Of a DNA stretch of 64,000 nt, positions 8,521-20,118 are shown in pieces. The notes under the pieces are model-generated. The model was not told where the DNA came from. It did not search any database and was given only the letters and a program-made list of their open reading frames with translations. The stretch is taken from positions 806,001 to 870,000 of the forward strand of contig NC_060207.1 in NCBI RefSeq assembly GCF_021130785.1, read 5' to 3'. The translations under genes and the position numbers were made by a program. How positions within the stretch are numbered: position 1 is the first letter of the stretch; each line of letters opens with the position of its first letter. This DNA comes from Homalodisca vitripennis. Its lineage: Eukaryota; Arthropoda; Insecta; Hemiptera; Cicadellidae.

Positions 8521-9611
8521 AGCCTATTTAATTTGCACAGTCTATTTTACTGTATGAAATCATAGTGTAGAGAGGTGCGTTCAAACCTATCATTGATCTA
8601 TTAAATGTTATTCTGAAATCAATACTCAAGGCAGCTCTAAATAAGTTATACTTTTTTCGCCACCTTAGTTGCTCATAGAATCAGAAATCCTCACGATCCG
8701 TTATGGTCCCGTCTTTCAGCTGCGTTACCGTAGTCTCAGCTCAACCGCTTGCTTAGCTACTTTTTATTTTCTTCCCAACTGTTATTTTATTTCTTGCGAC
8801 TTGATGTAACAGTTGAATATTGTTTATTCTATAGACATACAGAGTGTCCCAAGAACAGGTTTAAACTTTTGATTTTATATTACTTACAGATGTAAGGACC
8901 GAACATGTACAAACTGTACACAATTCATTGAATAATTTAAAAAATATTGTGTGGAAATTTTAGCTCTAGCAACCTGTAATTGTCTAATTGCTTCTGTAAT
9001 ATTATTCAAAACATAGCCCACGCACAACACTTCACTTTTGTCCAACATTAAAAGCCATTTCTTGAACTTCAATATAAGTAATACTGTAATGGAGGAGGTT
9101 AGGTTATGTTTTTATAGTGCAAGCTATATTCTTCAATCAAAAAGTTGTTTTCAACAACAAGCGTTATTAAACAGCTGTTCTTTAAAACTACAACGCAGTA
9201 ATCAAATCAGGTATTTCAAGAAAAGAATTTTACCAGGAACCAAAATAGGAAAATTTCCAATACGATTTCACCATTTTGTTTAAACAACTGCTAGAGAGCT
9301 GAAATATTCCCAGAATATGTTAAAAACTGTTTAATGAATTATGAAGTTTCAAAATTATTGGTGCAGAAATGGGCAAGTAATATTGTATTAAATTGTAAAT
9401 AAAGAGTAATTTCATTTGATTTAATTTTGTTTAAATCTTTTACAAAGCCCTTAATCCAACTAAAAATGCTATCGGTAAACATTTCCTTTGTAAACGATAA
9501 AATTTCACATATCACTGTTTCAGATACAATAAAAAAATATAAAAATCTAGTTATTTATTGAAAAAAAAACTATCACCAAAGAGTGCACTGTTGTTTGGAT
9601 AGTTTGGAAAT
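8521..9611. other. Unannotated AT-rich DNA
   Basis: No confident gene was found. An ACAGAGTGTCCCAAGAACAG sequence near 8839 resembles the GTGTCCC starts seen in some insect repeats, but no second end was found. Short open frames near 9038-9283 lack any recognisable motif. Confidence 0.4.
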
Positions 9612-11050
9612 GAAAATCTCAGGAACTAATTGTGCTGTGGACTTGAACAGAGAGAGGCGTTACGTCTAGACCAGATGAGGTAAAAACAACAATGATGATT
9701 GAACTGGACGATCTCCGTTCATAAACATAGGTTAAATGCTACTGAAGCCTTTCACTTAGCGATATCTCAGGAACTGATTGTGCTGTGGACTAGAACAGAG
9801 AGAGGCGTTACGTCTAGACCAGATGAGGTAAAAACAACAATGATGATTGAACTGGACGATCTCCGTTCATAAACATAGGTTAAATGCTACTGAAGCCTTT
9901 CACTTAGCGATATCTCAGGAACTGATTGTGCTGTGGACTTGAACAGAGAGAGGCAATACGTCTAGACCAGATGAGGTAAAAACAACAATGATGATTGAAT
10001 AGGGCGATCTCCGTTCATAAACATAGGCTAAGTGTTTCACTTACTTACTTATCGCTTAGACTGAAGCCTTTCACTTAGCGATATCTCAGGAACTAATTGT
10101 GCTGTGGACTTGAACAGAGGGAGGCAATACGTCTAGACCAGATGTGGTAATAACAACAATGATGATTGAACTGGGCGATGTCCGTTCATAAGCATAGGCT
10201 AAGTGTTACTGAAGCCTTTCACATAGCGATATCTCAAGAACTAATTGTGCTGTGGACTAGAACAGAGGGAGGCAATGCGTCTAGACCAGATGTGGTAATA
10301 ACATCAATGATGATTGAACTGTGCGATGTCCGTTCATAAGCATAGGCTAAGTGTTACTGAAGCCTTTCACATAGCCATATCTCAAGAACTAATTGTGCTG
10401 TGGACTTTAACAGAGGGAGGCAATGCGTCTAGACCAGATGTGGTAATAACAACAATGATGATTGAACTGGGCGATCTCCGTTCATAAACATAGGCTAAGT
10501 GTTTCACTTACTTACTTATCGCTTAGACTGAAGCCTTTCACTTAGCGATATCTCAGGAACTAATTGTGCTGTGGACTTGAACAGAGGGAGGCAATACGTC
10601 TAGACCAGATGTGGTAATAACAACAATGATGATTGAACTGGGCGATCTCCGTTCATAAGCATAGGCTAAGTGTTACTGAAGCCTTTCACTTAGCGATATC
10701 TCAGAAACTAATTGTGCTGTGGACTTGAACAGAGGGAGTCAATACGTCTAGATCAGATGTGGTAATAACAACAATACTATTTGAACTGGGCGATCTCCGT
10801 TCATAAGCATAGGCTAAATGTTACTGGAGCCTTTAACTTAGCGATATCTCAGGAACTAATTGTGCTTTGGACTTGAACAGAGGGAGTCAATACGTCTAGA
10901 TCAGATGTGGTCATAACAACAATGATGTTTGAACTGGGCGATCTCCGTTCATAAGCATAGGCTAAGTGTTACTGAAGCCTTTCACTTAGCGATATCTCAG
11001 GAACTGAACTTGTGCTGTGGACTTTAACAGAGGGAGGCAATATATCTAGA
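9612..11050. repeat. Tandem array, 148-bp unit with 171-bp variants (~9.7 copies)
   Basis: GATATCTCAGGAACT-type starts recur at 9761, 9909, 10080, 10228, 10376, 10547, 10695, 10843 and 10991. The spacing is 148 or 171 bp. The 171-bp units carry an extra block rich in CTTACTTACTTA. Each unit contains a GCTAAGTG...CACTTAGC dyad (for example 10961-10968 with 10983-10990) or a decayed form of it. Confidence 0.95.
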
Positions 11051-11704
11051 CTAGAGTAGTAGAGAGTGGTAGTAGTAGTAGTTGTAAGAGAGTATTACTA
11101 CTGTATAGGAACACAACCTAAATTTCTATCAAACGAATAGAGAATTGTGTAATGTAGTCGACAGTCGGCAGCGCTGTATCTAAATAATGAATGAGAGAGT
11201 AACCAACCACCATTATCAGTTCATTCCTTTCTCTACAATAGTTTTATTATCTATTTAATAAAAAAATTATGAGGTGTTCTTATAGATTGCAAAGTGACTC
11301 TCTGCTCTTTGGCTGCACTGCTTAACTTGTATTTCTAACGATATTGAACGATAATGATCTGAAGCTGATATATGTAAGTAGAAGTCAGAAGTCATCGTTG
11401 TAATACCAAACTTCACTCACCTCTTATATATATTAAAATACTCTATGTTGTCGTAGGGTATAATTTAAAGAGGGTGGGAGGTAGCTATTTGCATGTATTG
11501 AGCGTTACAAATAAATTTTATTTAAATTTTTACCTTTTCTCCCAAATTACCGTCAGAATCTTGCTTGTCTTAAAGTAGATTTATTCAAATAATTATTACA
11601 ATAAACACTAGAATTTGTATGCTATAAAACTATTTGATGTATAAATAAATAATGTTAATTCACTAAAAATTACAAGTGCAGTACAGTTATTATTACATCA
11701 TCAT
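11051..11704. other. Unannotated AT-rich DNA
   Basis: It begins with a short (TAG)n-like stretch (11055-11100) and contains no recognisable gene. Confidence 0.4.
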
Positions 11705-11960
11705 ATATATATGCTCCGCCGGGTCTCGAACCCGGATCTCTTACTTGCCGGGTGAATGTGTAGATATATTTCTTGGGTGCGTGTGTACGTCACTGAACTC
11801 CTCCTAAATGGCTGGATCAATTTTGACGAAATCGTTTGTGCGTTGAAATGTATTTGAGAATCGTTTACATTCACTATTATTTGGTTTAATGGAAAATGTT
11901 TTTTTTTTAAATTTTTAAGTATTTGTTGATTTTGGAATGTTTAACATTGGATCCGGCAAA
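11705..11960 (-). mobile_element. tRNA-like / SINE-like module
   Basis: On the minus strand, 11735-11719 reads CCGGG-TTCGAGA-CCCGG. This is a perfect 5-bp T-arm with a 7-base T-loop matching TTCRANY, followed by CGGAGCA, the position of a tRNA 3' acceptor strand. No D-arm or anticodon arm completes a tRNA gene. The adjacent sequence (11795-11880) has a CTCCTAAATGGCTGGATCAATTTTGACGAAAT-type module (given in part), which recurs in diverged form at 27478-27570. This suggests a short interspersed element with a tRNA-derived part. A (TA)n tract sits at 11703-11711. Confidence 0.4.
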
Positions 11961-12385
11961 CTGCGCTACAATACGTAATACAAAGTGAACTGATACCTAA
12001 CAGCTGTTAACACTTTCAGCCGATGAACATTAAAGAGGCAGAATCATTTTTTTACATTTACATTTTCTAAAATATTAAATTATTGTAAATTGATTTATCA
12101 GTAGTGTAATGCAGATTGCAAAGATTAATTTATTATCTAATTTTAAATTTAGATTGCATCAATGATTAATAAACCATTTAATGCAATGGAAATACTATTT
12201 AAACTCTGTTATAAAAACTGTCTTATTGTACAAAGCTGTGAATGTTTGCACATAACATGATCGGATCTGGTTGGTTTTTTATACAGAGTGGTTTTTTCAC
12301 AGACATAACTGCCCGCATTGTTTTCACATCACAGACATATAGACTACAAAATTTAGTGCAGTAGGTACTCTCATTATTTCATCGG
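11961..12385. other. Unannotated AT-rich DNA
   Basis: No gene or element was recognised. Confidence 0.4.
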
Positions 12386-12500
12386 TTGCCACGATGTTGG
12401 CTGACACGATCCAACAGCAGGGTGGGTTCACTCGTGTCAATTGGGTACACTACAATGTTGGCTGACACGATCCAACAGCAGGGTGGGTTCACGTGCCAGC
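12386..12500. repeat. Two-copy 61-bp duplication
   Basis: ATGTTGGCTGACACGATCCA followed by ACAGCAGGGTGGGTTCAC occurs at 12394 and at 12455. The intervening ~20 bases are single copy. The short open frame across it is explained by the duplication. Confidence 0.8.
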
Positions 12501-12985
12501 CTCTTTGTCGTAAATTCAATTCTTTATGGAATTTGAAAATGAAAACTTTTAGTTCTTTCTTTTGTTGAGATAAACAATTAGAAACTATCTACAATGCACG
12601 ATCATTTTGTTAGAAGTTTACTCAATTCGATAGTACCATAACTTCCTAGCTATCAGAAATATTATACTTGTTACATAATGTTTGTTTTCAACACTAACAC
12701 AATTATCAAAAAACAACAATCAGCATACCGTGCACATATAAATATTGTTATCGTATATTCTATAACCTATCTTGTTAACATGTAGAGCTAAACTTGTACG
12801 GTTGTAGAAATATTGAATAGCCTATACTCCGCCTAATCAACGTTGCAGTGGTAACAATTAACTCTGTGACGTCTTTACTGGAGACGAGCGCTATTATTAT
12901 ATACTTTTGTCTAGTGTACAATGGCACAGCCGTAATTGTAGTCAAGAGCCGCTGCTGAAGCACATATCAATAGTACTCAAGTAGG
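12501..12985. other. Unannotated DNA 5' of the LTR
   Basis: No recognisable gene or element was found. Confidence 0.4.
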
Positions 12986-13607
12986 TGTGACGACCCCCAG
13001 CATATAGTTCTAAGACCAGACCGGTAACATCATATGCGGTCTTAATCAGCCAATTTAAAATATTAAATTATCAGTAATATATTTTATTTTTATTCAGCAC
13101 ACCATCTAATTGTAGTAACGAGTAATGAATATATGCAGTCAGACTTATTAGGTTAAGCAGTGCAGGTGGAGAAGATATGTAGTTTAATTCAGCTCATGAA
13201 TTGTAAGTCCAGGTCTGTCAGCAGTAAGCCTGGTAACTTTCCATACCCAGAGCAGCTGCGCAGTTACTGTGTGGTAAACAAGCAGGAATTTGCTGAGGTA
13301 GCGTCTGGAACAACGCTGCTCCCTGGAGTTCGTTGTTCGGAGTCGCAGTCGTGCCGGGGTTTTGAACGCGTCAAGCTCGCGTGAAATCGCTCTCTCGCTC
13401 TCTCTCCCGTTCTAAATTTGTAATTGTTGAACTGATTTTAAACTATACAATAAAATTCAAATGGTTTTCGCAATAAATTAAATTTTTTTATTTGGCCAAC
13501 CGAGGAGAGCATTTTTATTACAGCAACCTGGGCTAGTTTCCATCACCGTGTCCGAGTTAGAACCCGAGAACTTTTAAAATTAAATTACGTGTGGTCGTCA
13601 CGCCACA
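12986..13607. mobile_element. Solo LTR of a retrotransposon (Ty3/gypsy type)
   Basis: A 622-bp segment starts TGTGACGACCCCC and ends GGTCGTCACGCCACA. It therefore has TG...CA ends and an inverted TGTGACGACC/GGTCGTCA terminal match. It is flanked by the 4-base direct repeat TAGG (12982-12985 and 13608-13611), the duplication length usual for Ty3/gypsy integrases. AATAAA-type signals lie at about 13450 and 13471, followed by a T-rich stretch, which fits an R/U5 boundary. No internal gag-pol sequence is adjacent, so this is a solo LTR left by recombination. The 74-aa open frame at 13160-13384 lies inside it and is not called. Strand is assigned only from the AATAAA (plus) and is tentative. Confidence 0.7.
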
Positions 13608-14271
13608 TAGGTCAGCAACAGTACCATAATAGTTTACATTCAACAATTATGATAATATTTACGTACCTGTATCTAAATAATCCTCTACCAATATCATTTT
13701 GATCATGCTAGTATTTTTAAAACTTATGGCTAATTTTTAATAGAAGTAGAGTAAACAATTTATATTCGCTCTCTCTATGGAAAGGAAAGTTTCAGATCGC
13801 CATTATCGGCAGGCGCTTTTATAAAATTAATGTAAACCATTAAAAACGCATGCCTACTGGCATAAAATATAGTTATGATGTAAAAATTTATATTTCCACC
13901 AATTAAAAATTGTATTTATGTGTTTATGAGACAGTGTGAGACGTACTCAATGTTATTGAATCAAGTATTAAAGGACCAATAAGCCCCATGTTGGGTAAAA
14001 ATATAAAATGGAACTAATAATTACATATTAGACACTAAATAAAGATATAATAGCTTCTTCTTGACAAGGATATAAACACCTAATGACTAAAAGCGGTTCT
14101 TATAGATGTAATCTCCCTATGTGAACACTGAAACGATACTAAGTGCAAAAGTATGTCGGAAAAAAGCTGTTAATAATTTTGGGTAATAGTACTTAAAATA
14201 TAATACAATTCGTAATCAAGATACTTCTAAGCACAGAACGCAGTTATCATTTATAATAGTAGGGTAATAGG
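13608..14271. other. Unannotated AT-rich DNA before the 38-bp satellite
   Basis: No gene was recognised. Confidence 0.4.
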
Positions 14272-15318
14272 CTAACTGAGAATATGACACAGCTCGAGAC
14301 CCAAACGTTCTCGATGAGAATATCACACAACTTGAGGCCCAAACGTACTCGCTGAAAATATGACACAGCACGGGACCCAAGCATTCTCGCTGAGAATATA
14401 ACGTAACTCTAGGTCCAAGCATTCTCGTTGAGAATATGACACAGCACGGGACCCAAGCATTCTCGCTGAGGATATAACGTAACTCTAGGTCCAAGCATTC
14501 TCGCTGAGAATATGACACAACTCGATGTTCAAGCATTCTCGCTGAGAATATGACACAGCACTGGACCCAAGCATTCTCGCTGAGAACATACTGTAACTCT
14601 AGGTCCAAGCATTTTCGCTGAGAATATGACACAGCACGGGACCCAAGCATTCTCGGTGACAATATAACGTAACTCTAGGTCCAAGCGTTCTCGCTGAGAA
14701 TATAACGTAACTCTAGGTCCAAGCGTTCTCGCTGAGAATATGACACACCACGGGACCCAAGCATTCTTGCTGAGAATATAATGTAACTCTAGGTCCAAGA
14801 ATTCTCGCTGAGCATATGACACAGCACGGGACCCAAGCATTATCGCTGAGAATATAACGTAACTCTAGGTCCAAGCGTTTTCGCTGAGAATATGACACAC
14901 CACGGGACCCAAGCATTCTCGCTGAGAATATGACACAACCACGGGACTCAAGCATTCTTGATGAGAATATACGTATCTCTAGGTCCAAGCATTCTCGCTG
15001 AGAATATAGCACAACTCGAAGTTCAAGCATTCTCACTGAGAATATGATACAGCACGGGATCCAAGCATTCTCGCTGAGAATATAATGTAACTCATGTCCA
15101 AGCATTCTCACTGAGAATATAACGTAACTCTAGGTCCAAGCGTTCTCGCTGAGAATATGACACACCACGGGACCCAAGCATTCTCGCTGAGAATATAATG
15201 TAACACTAGGTCCAAACATTCTCGCTGAGAATATGACACAGCACGGGACCCAAGCATACTCGCTGAGAATATAACGTAACTCTAGGTCCAAACATTCTCG
15301 CTGAGAATATGACACAGC
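14272..15318 (-). repeat. 38-bp satellite, left block (reverse polarity)
   Basis: About 27 units of a 38-bp repeat. Each unit has a constant part containing the dyad ATTCTC-AGC-GAGAAT and a variable ~15-base part. There are three main kinds of variable part: a CCTAGAGTTACG type, a GTCCCGTGCTGTG type and an ACATCGAGTTGTG type. The first two tend to alternate, giving a 76-bp higher period. The first units at the left edge are the most diverged. Confidence 0.95.
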
Positions 15319-18300
15319 ACCTTGCTTGGACCTAGAGTTACGTTATATTCTCAGCGAGAAAACTTGGACCTAGAGTTACGTTATATTCTCAGCGAGAAAG
15401 CTTGGATCCCGTGCTGTGTCTTATTCTCAGTGAGAATGCTTGGATCTAGTGTTACAGTATATTCTCAGCGAGAAAGCTTGGGTCCGGTGCTGTGTCATAT
15501 TCTCAGCGATAATGCTTGGACCTAGAGTTACATTATATTCTCAGCGAGAATGCTTGGGTCCGGTGGTGCGTCATATTCTCAGCGAGAACTCTTGGACCTA
15601 GAGTTACGTTATATTCTCAGCGAGAATGCTTGGGTCCCGTGCTGTGTCATATTCTCAGCGAGATGCTTGGACCTAGAGTTACATTATATTCTCAGCGAGA
15701 ATGCTTGGGTCCCGTGCTGTGTCATATTCTCAGCGAGAATGCTTGTACCTAGAGTGACATTATATTCTCAGCGAGAATGCTTGGGTCCCGTGGTGTGTCA
15801 TATTCTCAGCGAGAATGCTTGGACCTAGAGTTACGTTATATTCTCAGCGAGAATGCTTGGACATGAGTTACATTATATTCTCAGCGAGAACGCTTGGGTC
15901 CCGTGCAGTGTCATATTCTCAGCGAGATGCTTGGACCTAGAGTTACATTATATTCTCAGCGAGAATGCTTGGGTCCCGTGCTGTGTCATATTCTCAGCGA
16001 GAATGCTTGGACCTAGAGTGACATTATATTCTCAGCGAGAATGCTTGGGTCCTGGTGTGTTATATTCTCAGCGAGAACTCTTGGATCTAGAGTTACGTTA
16101 TATTCTCAGCGAGAATGCTTGGGTCCCGTGCTGTGTCATATTCTCAGCGAGAATGCTTGAACATCGAGTTGTGCCATATTCTCAGCGAGAATGCTTGGAC
16201 ATAGAGTTACATTATATTCTTAGCAAGAATGCTTGGGTCCCGTGCTGTGTCATATTCTCAGCGAGAATGCTTGGACCTAGAGTTACATTATATTCTAAGC
16301 GAGAATGCTTGGACATGAGTTACATTATATTCTCAGCGAGAATGCTTGGACCCCGTGCTGTGTCATATATTCTCAGCGAGAATGCTTAAACATCGAGTTG
16401 TGCCATATTCTCAGCGAGAACGCTTGGACCTAGAGTTACGTTATATTCTCAGCGAGAATGCTTGGGTCCCGTGCTGTGTCATATTCTCAGCGAGAACGCT
16501 TGGACCTAGAGTTACGTTATATTCTCAGTGAGAATGTTTGGACATGAGTTACATTATATTCTCAGCGAAAATGCTTGCGTCCCGTGCTGTGTCATATTCT
16601 CGGCGAGAATGCTTGGACCTAGAGATACATTATATTCTCAGCGAGAATGCTTGAACATCGAGTTGTGCCATATTCTCAGCAAAAATGCTTGGATCTAGTG
16701 TTACGTTGTATTCTCAGCGAGAATGCTTGGACCTAGAGTTACGTTATATTCTCAGCGAGAATGCTTGGACATGAGTTACATTATATTCTCAGCGAGAATG
16801 CTTGGGTCCCGTGCAGTGTCATATTCTCAGCGAGAATGCTTGGACCTAGAGTTACATTATATTCTCAGCGAGAATGCTTGGGTCCCGTGCTGTGTCATAT
16901 TCTCAGCGAGAATGCTTGGACCTAGAGTGACATTATATTCTCAGCGAGAATGCTTGGGTCCGGTGGTGTGTTATATTCTCAGCGAGAACTCTTGGACCTA
17001 GAGTTACGTTATATTCTCAGCGAGAATGCTTGGGTCCCGTGCTGTGTCATATTCTCAGCGAGAATGCTTGAACATCGAGTTGTGCCATATTCTCAGCGAG
17101 AATGCTTGGACATAGAGTTACATTATATTCTCAGCAAGAATGCTTGGGTCCCGTGCTGTGTCATATTCTCAGCGAGAATGCTTGGACCTAGAGTTACATT
17201 ATATTCTAAGCGAGAATGCTTGGACATGAGTTACATTATATTCTCAGCGAGAATGCTTGGATCCCGTGCTGTGTCATATTCTCAGCGAGAATGCTTAAAC
17301 ATCGAGTTGTGCCATATTCTCAGCGAGAATGCTTGGACCTAGAGTTACGTCATATTCTCAGCGAGAATGCTTGGACATGAGTTACAATATATTCTCAGCG
17401 AGAATGCTTGGGTCCCGTGCTGTGTCATATTCTCAGCGAGAATGCTTGGACCTCGAGTTACGTTATATTCTCAGCGAGAATGCTTGGACCGAGAGTTACG
17501 TTATATTCTCAGCGAGAATGCTTGGGTCCCGTGCTGTGTCATATTCTCAGCGAGAATGCTTGGACCTAGAGTTACATTATATTCTCAGCGAGAATGCTTG
17601 GGTCCCGTGCTGTGTCATATTCTCAGCGAGAATGCTTGGACCTAGAGTTACGTTATATTCTCAGCGAGAATGCTTGGACCGTGAGTTGTTATATTCTCAG
17701 CGAGAATGCTTGGACCTAGAGTTACATTATATTCTCAGCGAGAATGCTTGGATCCCGTGCTGTGTCATATTCTCAGCGAGAATGCTTGGACCTAGAGTTA
17801 CGTTATATTCTCAGCGAGAATGCTTGGACATAGAGTTACGTTATATTCTCAGCGAGAATGCTTGGGTCCCGTGCTGTGTCATATTCTCAGCGAGAATGCT
17901 TGGACCTAGAGTTACGTTATATTCTCAGCGAGAATGCTTGGACCTAGAGTTACGTTATATTCTCAGCGAGAATGCTTGGGTCCTGTGCAGTGTCATATTC
18001 TCAGCGAGAATGCTTGGACCTAGAGTTACATTATATTCTCAGCGAGAATGCTTGGATCCCGTGCTGTGTCATATTCTCAGCGAGAATGCTTGAACCTAGT
18101 TGTGCCATATTCTCAGCGAGAATGCTTGGACCTAGAGTTACGTTATATTCTCAGCGAGAATGCTTGGGTCCCGTGCTGTGTCATATTCTCAGCGAGAATG
18201 CTTGGACCTAGAGTTACATTATATTCTCAGCGAGAATGCTTGGGTCCCGTGCTGTGTCATATTCTCAGCGAGAATGCTTGGACCTAGAGTTACGTTATAT

Positions 18301-20118
18301 TCTCAGCGAGAATGCTTGGGATCCCGTGCTGTGTCATATTCTCAGCGAGAATGCTTGGACATAGAGTTGTGCCATATTCTCAGCGAGAATGCTTGGACCT
18401 AGAGTTACGTTATATTCTCAGCGAGAATGCTTGGGTCCCGTGCTGTGTCATATTCTCAGCGAGAATGCTTGGACCTAGAGTTACATTATATTCTCAGCGA
18501 GAATGCTTGGACCTAGAGTTACGTCATATTCTCAGCGAGAACACTTGGACCTAGAGTTACGTTATATTCTCAGCGAGAATGCTTGGATCCCATGCTGTGT
18601 CATATTCTCAGCGAGAATGCTTGAACATCGAGTTGTGCTATATTCTCAGCGAGAATGCTTGGACATAGAGTTACATTATATTCTCAGCAAGAATGCTTGG
18701 GTCCCGTGCTGTGTCATATTCTCAGCGAGAATGCTTGGACCTAGAGTTACGTTATATTCTCAGCGAGAATGCTTGGACATAGAGTTACATTATATTCTCA
18801 GCGAGAACGCTTGGACCTAGAGTTACGTTATATACTCAGCGAGAATGCTTGGGTCCCGTGCTGTGTCATATTCTCAGCGAAAATGCTTGGACCTAGAGTT
18901 ACGTTATATTCTCAGCGAGAATGCTTGGACCTAGAGTTACGTTATATTCTCAGCGAGAATGCTTGGGAGTGTCATATTCTCAGCGAGAATGCTTGGACCT
19001 AGAGTTACGTTATATTCTCAGCGAGAATGCTTGGGTCCCGTGCTGTGTCATATTCTCAGCGAGAATGCTTGGACCTAGAGTTACGTTATATTCTCAGCGA
19101 GAATGCTTGGATCCCGTGCTGTGTCATATTCTCAGCGAGAAAGCTTGAACATCAAGTTGTGCCATATTCTCAGCGAGAATGCTTGGACCTAGAGTTACGT
19201 TATATTCTCAGCGAGAATGCTTGGGTCCCGTGCTGTGTCATATTCTCAGCGAGAATGCTTGGACCTAGAGTTACGTTATATTCTCAGCGAGAATGCTTGG
19301 GTCCCGTGCTGTGTCATATTCTCAGCGAGAATGCTTGGACCTAGAGTTACGTTATATTCTCAGCGAGAATGCTTGGACCTAGAGTTACGTTATATTCTCA
19401 GCGAGAATGCTTGGACCTAGAGTTACGTTATATTCTCAGCGAGAATGCTTGGACCTAGAGTTACGTTATATTCTCAGCGAGAATGCTTGGGTCCCGTGCT
19501 GTGTCATATTCTCAGCGAGAATGCTTGGACCTAGAGTGACGTTATATTCTCAGCGAGAACGCTTGGACCTAGAGTTACGTTATATTCTCAGCGAGAATGC
19601 TTGGGTCCCGTGCTGTGTCATATTCTCAGCGAAAATGCTTGGACCTAGAGTTACATTATATTCTCAGTGAGAATGCTTGGGTTCCGTGCTGTGTCATATT
19701 CTCAGCGAGAATGCTTGGACCTAGAGTTACGTTATATTCTCAGCGAGAACGCTTGGACCTAGAGTTACGTTATATTCTCAGCGAGAATGCTTGGGTCCCG
19801 TGCTGTGTCATATTCTCAGCGAAAATGCTTGGACCTACAGTTACGTTATATTCTCAGCGAGAATGCTTGGGTCCCGTGCTATGTCATATTCTCAGCGAGA
19901 ATGCTTGGTTCTAGAGTTACGTTATATTCTCAGCGAGAACGCTTGGATCTAGAGTTACGTTATATTCTCAGCGAGAATGCTTGGGTCCCGTGCTGTGTCA
20001 TATTCTCAGCGAGAATGCTTGGACCTAGAGTTACAGTATATTCTCAGCGAGAACGCTTGGACCTAGAATTACGTTATATTCTCTGCGAGAATGCTTGGGT
20101 CACGTGCTGTGTCATATT
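15319..20118 (+). repeat. 38-bp satellite, central block (forward polarity)
   Basis: About 126 units lie in the opposite orientation to the two flanking blocks. The switch is abrupt at about 15318, where a truncated unit meets one in the opposite direction, and at about 20118 inside the dyad. Internal direct duplications exist: about 16161-16345 is repeated at about 17070-17255. Because 38 is not a multiple of 3, three units give 38 codons, and nearly every forward frame stays open. The long periodic frames here are therefore not treated as genes. Confidence 0.95.

Noticed and set aside
11712..11760. Functional tRNA gene
   Set aside because: Only a T-arm and a possible acceptor strand are present. 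D-arm and anticodon arm cannot be folded from the neighbouring sequence.
13145..13155. Insect telomere repeat (TTAGG)n
   Set aside because: Only one TTAGG-like word was found. There is no tandem telomeric repeat in the window.
13160..13384. 74-codon host gene
   Set aside because: It lies entirely within the solo LTR.
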